Origin: Planctomycetia bacterium
GTDB taxonomy: Bacteria; Planctomycetota; Planctomycetia; Pirellulales; UBA1268
Reading direction: 5' to 3'
Length of the DNA stretch: 34,260 nucleotides
NCBI GenBank assembly: GCA_009924545.1
Contig: RFRL01000013.1
Span: forward strand, 1 to 34,260
In this document: piece after piece, positions 1 through 9,243 of the stretch
Layout: every line of letters begins with the position of its first letter
Numbering within the stretch: position 1 is the stretch's first letter
Notes under the pieces: model-generated
Databases searched by the model: none
The model's input: only the letters and a program-made list of their open reading frames with translations
Told to the model about the DNA's origin: nothing
Translations under genes and position numbers: made by a program

Positions 1-18
1 TCGCGTGCCGGCACGCGA
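1..18. repeat. Perfect 18-bp palindrome at the window edge
   Basis: Bases 1-9 are the exact reverse complement of bases 10-18. It lies 72 bp upstream of the guaA start and may be the end of a terminator hairpin of a gene outside the window, or an operator. The window edge prevents seeing whether the arms extend further or whether a T-tract follows on the minus strand. Confidence 0.4.
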
Positions 19-90
19 CACCCGATGGAACCCCTGGGGCGAAGTCGGCTACACTGTGCGGTTTTTCCCGCGCTGCCCACCCATCCACCC

Positions 91-1677
91 ATGACGTCCC
101 AAGCTCCTCCGCTGGCTGCCGGCGGCCAGGTCGCGGCCCGTGCCGAGCGGGTACTGGTCCTCGACTTCGGGTCGCAGTACGCCCAACTCATCGCCCGCCG
201 CGTCAGGGAACACGAGGTCTACTGCGAGATCGTCCGCCACGACATCTCGGCGGCCCGGATCCGCGAACTGGCACCGCGCGGGATCATCCTCTCCGGCGGT
301 CCGGCGAGCGTCTACGAGGCGGGAGCCCCGCAGTGCGACCCCGGACTGTTCCGGCTGGCGATCCCCGTGCTCGGGATCTGCTACGGCATGCAGTTGGCGT
401 GCGCCAGCCTGGGCGGTCGGGTGGGACGGGCTGCGGCGCGGGAGTATGGCCGCACCCCGTGCACGCTGCTCGGCGAAGATCCCCTGCTGGCCGGGTTCCC
501 ACCCCGAGCCGAGGTGTGGATGAGCCATGGCGACCAGGTGGACGACGTGTCGGCCGACTTCGTGGCGCTGGCCCGCACCCCTACGTGCGGTCTGGCGGCA
601 GTGCGGCACACGACCCTGCCGGTGTACGGACTGCAGTTCCATCCCGAGGTCACGCACACACCCGCGGGGGGCTTGCTCCTGCGGAACTTCGTCCGGACGG
701 TGTGCGGCTGCGGCGGTCACTGGCGGCTGGGCGACATCGCTGCGGCGACGATCACCTCCCTCCGGGAGCGGATCGGGAAAGAACGGGTGATCTGCGGCCT
801 GTCGGGGGGTGTCGATTCGGCGGTCGTCGCGGCCCTCCTCTCACGGGCCATCGGCGGCCAGTTGTCGTGCATCCTCGTCGACAACGGGCTCCTCCGGGTG
901 AACGAAGCCGCCGCCGTGATCGACGAGTTCACCACCCACTTCCGCACCGACCTTCACGTCGTGCGGGCGGAGGACACCTTCCTGTCGGCCCTCGCCGGCG
1001 TCACCGATCCGCAGGAGAAGCGGCGGCGGATCGGCCGGGCGTTCATCGAGTGTTTCAACGCCGAGGCGGCACGCATCGACGGGGCCCGGTTCCTCGCCCA
1101 AGGCACGCTCTACCCCGACGTCATCGAAAGCGGCGCCACCGCCGACGGCCCTGCCGCGACCATCAAACTGCACCACAACGTCGGCGGCCTTCCCGCCGAT
1201 CTCCGCTTCGAACTGATAGAACCGCTCCGCGACTTGTTCAAGGACGAGGTCCGGCGGCTGGGGCTGGAGCTCGGTCTGCCGGAGCGGATCGTGTGGCGGC
1301 ATCCATTCCCCGGGCCGGGTCTGGCCGTGCGGTGCATCGGTGTGGTGACCCGCGAACGGCTCCAGACGCTGCGGGCCGCCGACGCGATCGTGCTGGAGGA
1401 ACTCGACCGGGCGGGGCTCACCCGGCGGGTGGGTCAGGCCTTCGCCGTGCTCCTGCCGGTACAAAGTGTCGGGGTGATGGGGGATGCCCGCACGTACGAC
1501 GACGTCCTCGCGGTCCGAGCCGTGGAGACCGAGGACTTCATGACCGCCGACTGGAGCCATTTGCCCTATGAGGTCCTCGGGCGGATCTCCACCCGGGTGA
1601 TCAACGAGGTGCGGGGAGTGAATCGTGTCGTTTACGACATTTCGAGCAAACCGCCGGCGACGATAGAATGGGAGTGA
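91..1677 (+). CDS. guaA: GMP synthase (glutamine-hydrolysing)
   Basis: Converts XMP to GMP with ATP and glutamine, the last step of guanine nucleotide synthesis in the cytoplasm. From the ATG at 91 the protein has 528 residues, the normal family length. The class I glutamine amidotransferase domain comes first (about 20-205), with the nucleophile Cys97 in GICYGMQ and His184/Glu186 in FHPEVTH. The ATP-pyrophosphatase domain follows with the P-loop SGGVDS at 238-243. The dimerisation domain ends in the typical KPPATIEWE. An in-frame ATG at 25 would add 22 residues unlike the family, so 91 is preferred although no clear Shine-Dalgarno precedes it. A possible -10 (TACACT) lies at about 50-55 without a clear -35. 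The response regulator follows after 54 bp on the same strand, with a hairpin between. Confidence 0.97.
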   Translation: MTSQAPPLAAGGQVAARAERVLVLDFGSQYAQLIARRVREHEVYCEIVRHDISAARIRELAPRGIILSGGPASVYEAGAPQCDPGLFRLAIPVLGICYGMQLACASLGGRVGRAAAREYGRTPCTLLGEDPLLAGFPPRAEVWMSHGDQVDDVSADFVALARTPTCGLAAVRHTTLPVYGLQFHPEVTHTPAGGLLLRNFVRTVCGCGGHWRLGDIAAATITSLRERIGKERVICGLSGGVDSAVVAALLSRAIGGQLSCILVDNGLLRVNEAAAVIDEFTTHFRTDLHVVRAEDTFLSALAGVTDPQEKRRRIGRAFIECFNAEAARIDGARFLAQGTLYPDVIESGATADGPAATIKLHHNVGGLPADLRFELIEPLRDLFKDEVRRLGLELGLPERIVWRHPFPGPGLAVRCIGVVTRERLQTLRAADAIVLEELDRAGLTRRVGQAFAVLLPVQSVGVMGDARTYDDVLAVRAVETEDFMTADWSHLPYEVLGRISTRVINEVRGVNRVVYDISSKPPATIEWE

Positions 1678-1678
1678 A

Positions 1679-1700
1679 GGCGGGTCCCGGCGGGCCCGCC
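1679..1700 (+). terminator. GC-rich hairpin after guaA
   Basis: Bases 1679-1687 pair with 1692-1700 (nine pairs, one a G-U wobble) around a four-base loop, starting two bases after the guaA stop. No T-tract follows, so it may attenuate rather than fully terminate transcription into the two-component genes. Confidence 0.4.
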
Positions 1701-1731
1701 GGATGGCCCTTGGCCCGCCTCTGAGTGCTCC

Positions 1732-2403
1732 ATGCAGATCGCCATCATCGAAGACGATGCGGTCGTGGCCCGCGCCATCTGCACCGCAGCCAAGGAGGCG
1801 GGCCACACCTGCACTCTTTTCGAGGACGGCCAACGGGCCACCGAGAACGCCGCCATCCTCGCCAGCGACGTGGTGGTTCTCGACCTCATGCTCCCCAAAC
1901 GCCAGGGCATCGACATCCTCCGCGAAGCACGGCAGGAGGGGGTCCGGACCCCGGTGATCGTGCTCACGGCGTTGGGCACGGTGCCGAACAAACTCGAGGC
2001 GTTCGAGGCCGGCGCCGACGACTACCTCGTCAAGCCGTTCGCGATGGACGAACTGCTCGCCCGGCTGGAGGCCATCCACCGGCGGAACATCCACCGCCCG
2101 GCGATGGAATTGCGTGTCGGGCCGCTGCATCTCAATCTCGCCAACAAACGGGTGGCGATCGACGAGCGGACGGTGGAGCTCACGCCGACCGAGTTCAGCA
2201 TGCTGGAGCTGCTGATGCGCTACCAGGGGCAGGTGGTGACGCGGAAGATGCTCTGCGAGCACGTGTGGGGGTTCGACTGGGACGGACCCACGAACGTGAT
2301 CGAGGTCCACATCAACCGGCTCCGCGGCAAGATCGACCGTGGGCGCGACGAATCGCTCGTGCGGACCATCCGGGGTCGTGGCTATGCGCTGGCCGCTGAT
2401 TGA
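1732..2403 (+). CDS. OmpR/PhoB-family response regulator
   Basis: A 223-residue DNA-binding response regulator. The receiver domain occupies about residues 1-115, with acidic pocket Asp8/Asp9, phospho-acceptor Asp51 (in VVLDLMLP), Thr79 and Lys101 (in VKPF). The C-terminal winged helix (about 127-220) carries the typical ELTPTEF and RTIRGRGYAL motifs. Its last 20 bases overlap the start of the sensor kinase, so the two are translationally coupled and almost certainly cognate. The kinase in turn overlaps hpnG. The stimulus is not visible from sequence. The family is clear but the regulon is unknown. Confidence 0.95.
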   Translation: MQIAIIEDDAVVARAICTAAKEAGHTCTLFEDGQRATENAAILASDVVVLDLMLPKRQGIDILREARQEGVRTPVIVLTALGTVPNKLEAFEAGADDYLVKPFAMDELLARLEAIHRRNIHRPAMELRVGPLHLNLANKRVAIDERTVELTPTEFSMLELLMRYQGQVVTRKMLCEHVWGFDWDGPTNVIEVHINRLRGKIDRGRDESLVRTIRGRGYALAAD

Positions 2404-3859
2404 CTTCGTCCGGTCACTGCCGCTCCGCGTGCAACTCACGCTCCTCAACACGGCGGCGGTGCTGCTGGGGCTGGTGCTGGTGCTGGTGTCGGCGCGGACC
2501 GCCGTGCGGATCGCCCTGATCAACGAGGCTGGCGACGTGCTGCTCGGCGAGGTCCGGGCCACGGCGATGGCGCTCAACGAACTCTATCCCGACGTCGACG
2601 CGGTGGTGGCGGAACTACGGCGCAAGACCCTCAGCCACGTCGATCGGGGCTGGTTCGTCCATCTCGTCAACGGGGATCGGGTGACCGTGTGGCGCAGTCC
2701 GACCTGCCCCGACGTGATCGCTTCGAAACCGGTCGACGAGAGCCGCACCGAGGCCCTGATGACCCTCGGCGATTACATGTGGGCGCGACGCCGGATCACC
2801 GATCCCTCCGCCGTGCCGTACTACGTGCGGATCGGCCTCCAGCGGCACCAGATCGATGCTCGCGTCGACGCCGTGACGACGTTCCTCCTGCCGATCGGGG
2901 TGGCGGTGGCAGTGTGCACGCCGTTGGCCGCCTACTGGCTGGCCTTCCGTGCCACGCAACCGATCGCCGACATCCTCAGCGTGGCGGAGTCGCTGTCGCC
3001 GACCACCCTGGGGGACCGATTGAAGATCCGCGGCACCGGCGACGAGCTCGATCGCCTGTCTTCCAGGATCAACACGCTGCTCGACGACGTGGCGAACCAT
3101 GTCGATCGGCAGCAGCAGTTCGTCGCCGATGCCGCCCATGAGATCCGTGGGCCGTTGACCGCGATCCAGAGCACCCTCGAGGTGGCGGCCAACAAAGACC
3201 GCTCCGAAGCCGACTATCGCGACACGATCGACGACGTGCTCCTCGAGTCCCGCCACCTGTCGAAACTCGCCAACGACCTCCTGCTCCTCGCCGAGTTCGA
3301 CACCGATGATCCACGGACTCCGGAGCCCGTGGATCTGGAGCGGATCGTGCGGACGACCGTGGGGATGTTTTACGCGGTCGCCGAGGACCGGGGCATCGAC
3401 TTGCTGATCACCGCGGCGACCGAGTGCGTCATCCGCGGCGAACCACGGCACCTCCGCCAACTGCTCGCCAATTTTCTCGACAACGCCATCCGCTTCACGC
3501 CGCAGGGCGGGGCGGTGAAGGTGGAATTGCTGCGGGAACAGAGCGGGCAGAGGTGCCGGCTGTCGGTGCGCGACACCGGGATCGGGATCGAGGCCGCCCA
3601 CATCCCCTATATCTTCGACCGATTCTACCAAGTCGATCCCGGCCGGCCCCGCGCCGACGCGTCCCGCGGAGGTGGTCTGGGGCTGGCGATTTGCCGCTCG
3701 ATCGTCGAACGTCACTGCGGGGTGATCAACCTGACGAGCCGGCCCGGAGAGGGCACCACGATCGCGGTGAGCCTGCCGGTCATCGTCGCGGAACCGGGAC
3801 GCCCCGTGACCACCCCGGCGAACAGCTCGTCATCGCGCGTGACGACGGGGATGGCGTGA
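2384..3859 (+). CDS. Membrane sensor histidine kinase (HAMP-HisKA-HATPase)
   Basis: A 491-residue inner-membrane sensor kinase, partner of the preceding regulator. TM1 lies at about residues 15-40 (a Leu/Val-rich run after VQLTLLN) and is followed by a periplasmic region of about 120 residues. TM2 is at about 165-188, then a HAMP linker. The HisKA domain has His252 in FVADAAHEIRGPL, the N-box has Asn367 (LDNAIRF), and G boxes DTGIGIE and GLGLAICRSIV follow. The ATG at 2384 is chosen because it gives a normal N-terminus just before TM1 and a 20-base overlap with the regulator. An in-frame start at 2339 would lie deep inside the regulator gene. The kinase stop overlaps the hpnG GTG (GTGA, 3856-3859). 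The periplasmic sensor part matches nothing I recognise. Confidence 0.93.
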   Translation: MRWPLIDFVRSLPLRVQLTLLNTAAVLLGLVLVLVSARTAVRIALINEAGDVLLGEVRATAMALNELYPDVDAVVAELRRKTLSHVDRGWFVHLVNGDRVTVWRSPTCPDVIASKPVDESRTEALMTLGDYMWARRRITDPSAVPYYVRIGLQRHQIDARVDAVTTFLLPIGVAVAVCTPLAAYWLAFRATQPIADILSVAESLSPTTLGDRLKIRGTGDELDRLSSRINTLLDDVANHVDRQQQFVADAAHEIRGPLTAIQSTLEVAANKDRSEADYRDTIDDVLLESRHLSKLANDLLLLAEFDTDDPRTPEPVDLERIVRTTVGMFYAVAEDRGIDLLITAATECVIRGEPRHLRQLLANFLDNAIRFTPQGGAVKVELLREQSGQRCRLSVRDTGIGIEAAHIPYIFDRFYQVDPGRPRADASRGGGLGLAICRSIVERHCGVINLTSRPGEGTTIAVSLPVIVAEPGRPVTTPANSSSSRVTTGMA

Positions 3860-4620
3860 ACGGCGCTCCTGCAGGGCCCGTTGTTCCGGATGGACCGGAT
3901 CCGGTGGCCGTGGGCATCGTGCTGGCGCTCGACATCGAGGCCGATCCCTTCGCATCCCGCGTCAGCAGGAGGATGGTCCTGCGGACGGCCGACGGCTTGG
4001 TGATGCACACCGGGCTGTGCGGCGGCCGCAACGTGGCCTGGGTGGTGGCCGGATGCGGAGTGGATCGCGCCCGACGGGCGGCCGGGCTGCTTGTCGCCGG
4101 TCACCGTCCGCGCCTCCTGGTCACGGCCGGGTTCGCCGGGGGCCTCGATCCCCGTCTCGCGCGCGGGTCGCTGGTGGTGGCCACCCGCGCGCTCCGCACC
4201 GGAACGCCCGGTCATGATCTCGCCGATCCGCTCCCGGAGGCGTTGCCCCGGGCCCCGGTCATCACGGTCGACACCCCACTGGCGGATCCGGTGGCGAAGC
4301 GCGCTCTCGGTGTGGCAACCGGAGCCGGCCTGGTCGACATGGAGTCCCATGCCGTGGCCGGTGTCGCGGCCGCCGCCGGGCTGCGCTGCGCCGGGCTCCG
4401 CGTGGTGTCCGACGCGGTCGACGACCGGCTCCCGGCAGAGGTGACGGCCCTCGCCCGCCCGCAGTCGGGCTGGCGCCGCATCGGCGTGGCCGTCGGGGCG
4501 GTCGGCCGACGTCCGGGGGCGGCGCTCGACCTGTGGCGGCTGTGGGAACACGCCGTAACCGATGGCCGCCGTCTCGCTGACGGGCTGGAACGACTCTGCC
4601 GCTCCCAGCCCGGAGCCTGA
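3856..4620 (+). CDS. hpnG: Hopanoid-associated nucleosidase/phosphorylase HpnG
   Basis: A 254-residue member of the phosphorylase/MTA-SAH nucleosidase superfamily. HpnG releases adenine from adenosylhopane to give (phospho)ribosylhopane on the way to side-chain-extended hopanoids. Visible motifs are the glycine-rich TAGFAGGLD (about 82-90), the ribose-binding Glu in DMESHAVAG, and the base-binding acid in VVSDAVDDRLP, in the order expected for the family. The GTG start at 3856 overlaps the kinase stop as GTGA and removes an unsupported N-terminal extension. The hpnG assignment rests on context: hpnE-hpnD-hpnC face it 37 bp downstream, and shc/hpnH are in the same window. By sequence alone a generic MTA/SAH nucleosidase remains possible. 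Confidence 0.82.
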   Translation: MNGAPAGPVVPDGPDPVAVGIVLALDIEADPFASRVSRRMVLRTADGLVMHTGLCGGRNVAWVVAGCGVDRARRAAGLLVAGHRPRLLVTAGFAGGLDPRLARGSLVVATRALRTGTPGHDLADPLPEALPRAPVITVDTPLADPVAKRALGVATGAGLVDMESHAVAGVAAAAGLRCAGLRVVSDAVDDRLPAEVTALARPQSGWRRIGVAVGAVGRRPGAALDLWRLWEHAVTDGRRLADGLERLCRSQPGA

Positions 4621-4657
4621 GCGGACTGCTGCCCCCCGGGCGGCACGACGGGCGTGG

Positions 4658-6046
4658 TCATCGGGCAGTGCCTGCCAGCAGGCGCGTGAGCCAGCTCCGG
4701 GGAAGATCGGGCACGACGCCGACGGCTGGCGCGCCGAGGAATCGGCAGGCGGCGGTCGCTGCGGTCCGGCCGCTGCGCACGGCCCCCTCCATCGTCGATG
4801 GCCAGCCCGTGGCGGTCCAATCACCGGCGAGGAACAAGCCGGGCACGGCGGTGGTGGCCAGCGGCCGCACCGCATCCACCCCCGGTCTCACCGAGAGGAC
4901 GGCGGTGGGGTCGGTGATCACCCGTGCTTCCCGGAGCACGGCCCCGCGCACCGCCGGAAACACGTCGGCCAATTCTGCCACCACGGTGTCAACGAGCTGC
5001 TGTCGGTCGGCGCCGCGGAGGCCACGTGAGGCGCTGATCACCACCTGGCAGTAGCCCGGCTCCGCCACGGCGTCGGCCGGGTCGGGCCGAAACACCCACT
5101 GGCTCGTCCGCCCCACGAGCACCGCGTGCGGCAGGTCGATCACGTCGCGATCGAACCACAGATGGATCGCCGTGATCGGGGAGCCGGTGAGGCGTTCATC
5201 GGCGGCGGGGATGATCTCCGGGAGGAGGCGCGCGGCCGCCCGCCACGGGATCGCCACGATCACCGCGGCCGCCTCGAGCACACCTTCGGCAGTGATCACC
5301 CCACGGGCCCGGCCGCGGTCGTCGAACCGCAGGGCAGTGACCGTGCGCTCGGTATGGATGGCCACGTCCCGATCCGCCAGCCAGTCTGCCAGACGATGCC
5401 CGAGGAGCTCACCGAGCGGTACCAGTGGGACCAGCAAGTCGGCAGCTTGGGAATGGGCGAGGAATCCGTCCACGATCACCTTGCGCGCCGCCGCCAGCCC
5501 CACCAGGTCGAGCGACTCGCCCAGGGCACTCTCCAGCACAGGCTGCCAGAACAGCCGGATCACCCGTTCCGGTTGCCCGATGCCCGCCAACCAAGCCGCC
5601 GCCGTGGCCGTGGGATCGACGGCGCGGAGGCGCGCCAGGCGCACCATCCCCAGCGCCAGTGCCGTCCGCTCGCCGAGGCTGAAGTGGCGCATGCCGAGCA
5701 GGAGGGGCGTGAGGTGCAACGGGGCCGGCAGCCAACCGACCGGGGTGCAAGCGGACCGCCGGCCATCAGGGCCGATGAACCACAGCGTGCGGTCGGTACG
5801 CAGGGCCGACGACAGGCCGGCGCGCCGACAGAGATCGCGGAACGCGGTGCAGCATCCCATCGCCACGTGCTGGCAGGCATCGACGAGCCCACCCCCACGG
5901 GGATCCTCGAACGACGCCGCCCGCCCCCCGAGGCTCCGGCGGGCCTCGAGCAGGGTGACGCCGATACCCGACGACACCAGGGCATCGGCGGCCGCGAGAC
6001 CAGCCAGCCCACCCCCCACCACGATCACCCGGCCCGGCTCAGCCAT
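4658..6046 (-). CDS. hpnE: Hydroxysqualene dehydroxylase HpnE (FAD-dependent)
   Basis: A 462-residue FAD-dependent amine-oxidase/desaturase-type enzyme. HpnE reduces hydroxysqualene to squalene, the last of the HpnC-HpnD-HpnE steps. The N-terminal Rossmann motif VVGGGLAGLAAA (about 7-18) and the following LLEARRSLGGRA bind FAD. The C-terminal GLFLAGDWTATGWPSTMEGAVRSG region completes the flavin site. The ATG at 6046 is used. A GTG six bases upstream is possible. The start overlaps the hpnD stop by eight bases, so hpnC-hpnD-hpnE form a coupled operon. Only 37 bp separate its stop from the converging hpnG. Confidence 0.93.
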   Translation of the reverse strand: MAEPGRVIVVGGGLAGLAAADALVSSGIGVTLLEARRSLGGRAASFEDPRGGGLVDACQHVAMGCCTAFRDLCRRAGLSSALRTDRTLWFIGPDGRRSACTPVGWLPAPLHLTPLLLGMRHFSLGERTALALGMVRLARLRAVDPTATAAAWLAGIGQPERVIRLFWQPVLESALGESLDLVGLAAARKVIVDGFLAHSQAADLLVPLVPLGELLGHRLADWLADRDVAIHTERTVTALRFDDRGRARGVITAEGVLEAAAVIVAIPWRAAARLLPEIIPAADERLTGSPITAIHLWFDRDVIDLPHAVLVGRTSQWVFRPDPADAVAEPGYCQVVISASRGLRGADRQQLVDTVVAELADVFPAVRGAVLREARVITDPTAVLSVRPGVDAVRPLATTAVPGLFLAGDWTATGWPSTMEGAVRSGRTAATAACRFLGAPAVGVVPDLPRSWLTRLLAGTAR

Positions 6047-6947
6047 GGGAACACCGCCAACGCCCCGCTGGCGGAACCGCGAGGACGGGGCCCGGACCGG
6101 CGCACACCGCCAGCGCGGCAGCCACCAGCAGCCATGGCTTCCCGGGCCGCACGCGGCGCATGAAGATCGCCTGCCCGGCTCGCTCCACCGCTCGCAGCAG
6201 GCCGGCATAGACGCCGAACATCGCCCGGAAGACGATCCGCCCGTCGGTGGAGAGCAACCGATCCAGTTCGGCGGCGCGGTGGAAGTAGCCCCGGGCCCGT
6301 TCGCACTCCATGCGGGAGAGCCGCGCGAGCCCCGGCCCGGGAACCTCCGCGGCGAGATCCCCGGGCCGGCAGCCCGCCGCGGCGATGTCGGCGGCCGGCA
6401 GATAGAGCCGGCCCCGTCCGCGATCCTCGGGAATGTCGCGGAGGATGTTGGTCAACTGGAAGGCCATGCCGCACTCATGGGCCACGTCGAGGGCCCGCGG
6501 CGAATGGAATCCCCAGATGTGGACGGCGGCCAGCCCCACGGCACTCGCCACCCGCCGGCAGTACTCCTCCAGTTCCGCGAACGTGGCGAAGGACGACTGC
6601 GTCAGGTCCATCCGCACCCCGGCGATGATCGCCCGGAGATGGTCCGTGGGAACCGCGAATCGCCGCACCGTGTCGACCAGCGCCCGGATGACGGGATCGG
6701 CCGACGGTCGGCCCGCCAGGGCGGCGTTGAGGTCGCGCTCGAACGCATCGAGCGCGACCGCAGCGGCCCCGGGATCGACGGCATCGTCGACGATGTCGTC
6801 GGCCCGACGGCAGAAGGCATAGAGGGCCGTGGTGCCCCGGCGCTTGTCACGCGGGAGGAGGCGGATCGGCAGCGTGAAGCTCGACCCCGACCGGCGCAGC
6901 ATCCGGGCGCAGGCGTCGTGATCGGCGGACAGCGTCTCTGGCGTCAT
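6039..6947 (-). CDS. hpnD: Presqualene diphosphate synthase HpnD
   Basis: A 302-residue trans-isoprenyl diphosphate synthase of the squalene/phytoene synthase family. It joins two farnesyl diphosphates to presqualene diphosphate. Two aspartate-rich motifs are present: DDIVDD at 50-55 and NILRDIPED at 167-175, the latter followed by RGRLYLP as in HpnD/phytoene synthase proteins. The C-terminus ends in a hydrophobic stretch (about KPWLLVAAALAVCAG) that may hold it at the membrane. The start ATG at 6947 overlaps the hpnC stop as ATGA. The adjacency to hpnC and hpnE separates it from phytoene synthase. Confidence 0.93.
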   Translation of the reverse strand: MTPETLSADHDACARMLRRSGSSFTLPIRLLPRDKRRGTTALYAFCRRADDIVDDAVDPGAAAVALDAFERDLNAALAGRPSADPVIRALVDTVRRFAVPTDHLRAIIAGVRMDLTQSSFATFAELEEYCRRVASAVGLAAVHIWGFHSPRALDVAHECGMAFQLTNILRDIPEDRGRGRLYLPAADIAAAGCRPGDLAAEVPGPGLARLSRMECERARGYFHRAAELDRLLSTDGRIVFRAMFGVYAGLLRAVERAGQAIFMRRVRPGKPWLLVAAALAVCAGPGPVLAVPPAGRWRCSHG

Positions 6948-7957
6948 CCCTCCCCCGCAGGACCGAGCGGCCCGAGCAGCGACTCCCGGCAACGACCCAC
7001 GGCCACCGCCACCATGGCGCGCAGCACGAGGCGGACTTTCGTCGGGGCGGGCACCGTGGGCCGCGCGGCGAGCGTGTCGCAGCCCGCCCGGTCGATGGCG
7101 GCGGCGATCGCGCGCCCGCCGGCCCGGAACAGGCTGATCGCCGGGCGCAGGGCAACTGGAGCCGTCCGCTCCAGGGGGGCGCCCGTGGCGAAACACTCCG
7201 CCACCCAGTCGAGTCCCGCGGCGACGAGGGAGCGCAGGCCTGGCCCCGCCCGGGATCCCGCCAGTTCATCGGGCGAGACGCGGTGGCGGCACAGCTCCGA
7301 CTCCGGCACGTACACCCGGCCCGCCAACCGGTCGCGGCGCAGATCCTGCCAGAAATTGACCAGTTGCAGCCCGGTGCAGATGGCATCGGCCTGCCGCACC
7401 GCCGTCGCATCCGTGCATCCCTCCAAGCCGAGCACGATCCGCCCCACGGGATCGGCTGAACGCCGGCAGTAGCCGAGGAGCGCCTCGCGATCTGCGTACC
7501 GGACCACCACCGCATCCCGATCAAAGGCGAGGTCCTCGGCGAAGGCATCGAGAAGGTCGTGGAACGGGCGACCGTCGAGGGCGTGCCGGCGGATGGTGGC
7601 CGCCAGCGCCACGTACACCGGATGCCCGGGGTGACCGTCGAGGCATTCGTCGAGCCCCGCCCGCCAGCGGCCCAGGGCGGCCAATCCCACCGCCGGGTTG
7701 GCCGCCTCGTCGGCCAGATCGTCACTCCACCGGCAGAAGGCGTAGACGTTGGCGAAGTCCTGCCGCAACCGTGGTGGCACCAGCCGGCTGACCACGCTGA
7801 AGTTCTCGTAGTGGCGCTCGGCAACGAGGCGGCAGAAAGCCTCGGCGGCGCCACGATCGAGCGTGGGGGGCAGGGGAGCCACGTCCCACGCCGCGCAATC
7901 GCGCCCTCGGGGCGGCCGCGGATCCGGGACGGTGGAGAACGACACGGCGCGGTTCAC
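6944..7957 (-). CDS. hpnC: Squalene synthase-like HpnC (hydroxysqualene synthase)
   Basis: Second squalene/phytoene-synthase homologue of the operon; HpnC converts presqualene diphosphate to hydroxysqualene. Motifs are FCRLVAERHYENFSVVSRLVPP near residue 40-60, the first acidic motif SDDLADE (about 78-84) and the second, degenerate one in NFWQDLRRDRLAGRVYVP, characteristic of HpnC. The frame has no suitable ATG. GTG at 7957 gives 337 residues and GTG at 7945 gives 333, and neither has a strong Shine-Dalgarno, so the first 15-30 residues are uncertain. ispH diverges 228 bp away, so the intergenic region should hold both promoters. Confidence 0.92.
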   Translation of the reverse strand: MNRAVSFSTVPDPRPPRGRDCAAWDVAPLPPTLDRGAAEAFCRLVAERHYENFSVVSRLVPPRLRQDFANVYAFCRWSDDLADEAANPAVGLAALGRWRAGLDECLDGHPGHPVYVALAATIRRHALDGRPFHDLLDAFAEDLAFDRDAVVVRYADREALLGYCRRSADPVGRIVLGLEGCTDATAVRQADAICTGLQLVNFWQDLRRDRLAGRVYVPESELCRHRVSPDELAGSRAGPGLRSLVAAGLDWVAECFATGAPLERTAPVALRPAISLFRAGGRAIAAAIDRAGCDTLAARPTVPAPTKVRLVLRAMVAVAVGRCRESLLGPLGPAGEG

Positions 7958-8185
7958 GAAAGGCGGGCCGGAATGGTCGAGTGGATGCGCAGGGACACCA
8001 CGGTTCGGCGGCGGGCGGCCAACCCACACGATACCGGTGGGCCGCGCCGCCGAAGTGGCGTGCGGCACACGGCACCAACCGTAGGTTTTCACGCCGAAAA
8101 AGTCCACGGCGGGACGATGTCCGCGGGCTGCTAGCATATCCTCGGTATCCCTCCCACCCCCGGACATACCCCGAGTGCCCGCCGC
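7958..8185. promoter_or_regulatory. Divergent intergenic region hpnC / ispH
   Basis: 228 bp between two outward-facing isoprenoid genes must contain their promoters, or one shared control region. No convincing -35/-10 pair was identified by eye. The part nearest ispH has an AT-richer patch at about 8133-8150. No ORF with family resemblance was seen here. Confidence 0.45.
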
Positions 8186-9139
8186 ATGCTCACGATCCTC
8201 CTCGCCAGTCCCCGTGGATTCTGCGCCGGCGTGAACATGGCCATCGAAACGCTGGAGACAGCCCTCCGTCTCTATGGCCGACCGGTTCACGTGTTCCACG
8301 AGATCGTGCACAACAAGCACGTGGTGGAGCGGTTCACCCGCGAGGGGGCAGTGTTCGTCGACGAGGTGCAGCAGGTGCCCGAGCGGGGGGTGCTGCTGTT
8401 CTCGGCCCACGGCGTGGCGCCGGAGGTGCGCCGCGTCGCCGCGGAGCGCAAGCTGACGGCGATCGATGCCACCTGTCCGCTGGTGACGAAGGTGCACCTC
8501 GAGGCCCTCCGCTACGCCGCGGCCGGCTACCACATCATCCTCATCGGCCACGAAGGCCACGACGAGGTCATCGGCACCATGGGGCACGCCCCGGCATCCA
8601 TCACCCTGGTGGAGACTGAAGCCGATGTCGACCGGCTGCCGCTGGGCACGGGGGATCGACTGGCTTACCTCACCCAGACGACGCTCTCGGTCGACGACGC
8701 CTCGCGGATCATCGCCCGCCTCAAGGCCCGGTTTCCCGGCATCACCGGGCCGCCGAAAGACGACATCTGCTATGCCACGCAGAACCGTCAGGAGGCGGTC
8801 CGGCTCCTCGCCGAAGGGGCGGACGTCGTGCTCGTGATCGGCAGCCGCAACAGCTCCAACAGCCAACGGCTTGCCGAACTGGCGGGGGAGGGGCATCGGC
8901 TCGCCCGGCTCATCGACGGCCCGGACGAGATCGATGCCGGTTGGTTCCGGGGCGACGAAACGGTGGTCATCACCGCCGGTGCGAGTGCACCCGAACACGT
9001 CGTGCAGGAATGCATCGCCTGGTTGCGGAAGCGGTTCGGGGCCACGGTCGAGGAACGGATGATCCGCGAAGAACAGGTCTACTTTCCCCTGCCCAAGGAA
9101 TTGCGGACGGCCGCTGCCGGGCGCCTGCCGATGGCTTGA
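8186..9139 (+). CDS. ispH: 4-hydroxy-3-methylbut-2-enyl diphosphate reductase
   Basis: A 317-residue iron-sulfur enzyme that makes IPP and DMAPP from HMBPP, the final MEP-pathway step. The three cluster cysteines are Cys13 (PRGFCAGV), Cys97 (ATCPLVTKVH) and Cys195 (DICYATQNRQ). Other family signatures are IGHEGHDEV, GSRNSSNSQRL and ITAGASAPEHVVQE. The ATG at 8186 is the natural start because the GFCAGV motif begins by residue 11, as in known IspH proteins. It is transcribed away from hpnC, and its product supplies the C5 units for the hopanoid and polyprenyl enzymes in this window. Confidence 0.97.
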   Translation: MLTILLASPRGFCAGVNMAIETLETALRLYGRPVHVFHEIVHNKHVVERFTREGAVFVDEVQQVPERGVLLFSAHGVAPEVRRVAAERKLTAIDATCPLVTKVHLEALRYAAAGYHIILIGHEGHDEVIGTMGHAPASITLVETEADVDRLPLGTGDRLAYLTQTTLSVDDASRIIARLKARFPGITGPPKDDICYATQNRQEAVRLLAEGADVVLVIGSRNSSNSQRLAELAGEGHRLARLIDGPDEIDAGWFRGDETVVITAGASAPEHVVQECIAWLRKRFGATVEERMIREEQVYFPLPKELRTAAAGRLPMA

Positions 9140-9147
9140 AGAGCGAC

Positions 9148-9195
9148 CGCCAGCTCCCTGTGAACCCTGGTCGCCAGCTCCCTGTGAACCCTGGT
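9148..9195. repeat. Two perfect tandem copies of a 24-bp unit
   Basis: Bases 9148-9171 and 9172-9195 are identical and adjoin, starting with CGCCAGCTCCCTG and ending in GAACCCTGGT. The next three bases begin another copy. They lie between the converging ispH and ettA genes and show no coding character. The CTCCCTG and GAACC blocks recur in the 23-bp repeats at 18508-18576. Confidence 0.9.
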
Positions 9196-9243
9196 CGCGC
9201 CTTCCCTTCCAACCACTGTCGCGCGATCCCGGGAACCTGCCGC

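Noticed and set aside
841-2577. 578-codon open frame on the minus strand across guaA and the response regulator
   Set aside because: It lies opposite two genes with clear family motifs, has no recognisable domains, and is the usual by-product of high GC content.
6039-6947. Phytoene synthase (carotenoid) instead of HpnD
   Set aside because: Overlap with hpnC and hpnE and the presence of shc/hpnH favour squalene synthesis; no carotenoid cyclase or phytoene desaturase pair is nearby.
5172-7472. 766-codon open frame on the plus strand opposite hpnE-hpnD-hpnC
   Set aside because: Shadow of three well-supported genes on the other strand; composition is dominated by Arg, Ser and Pro without domains.
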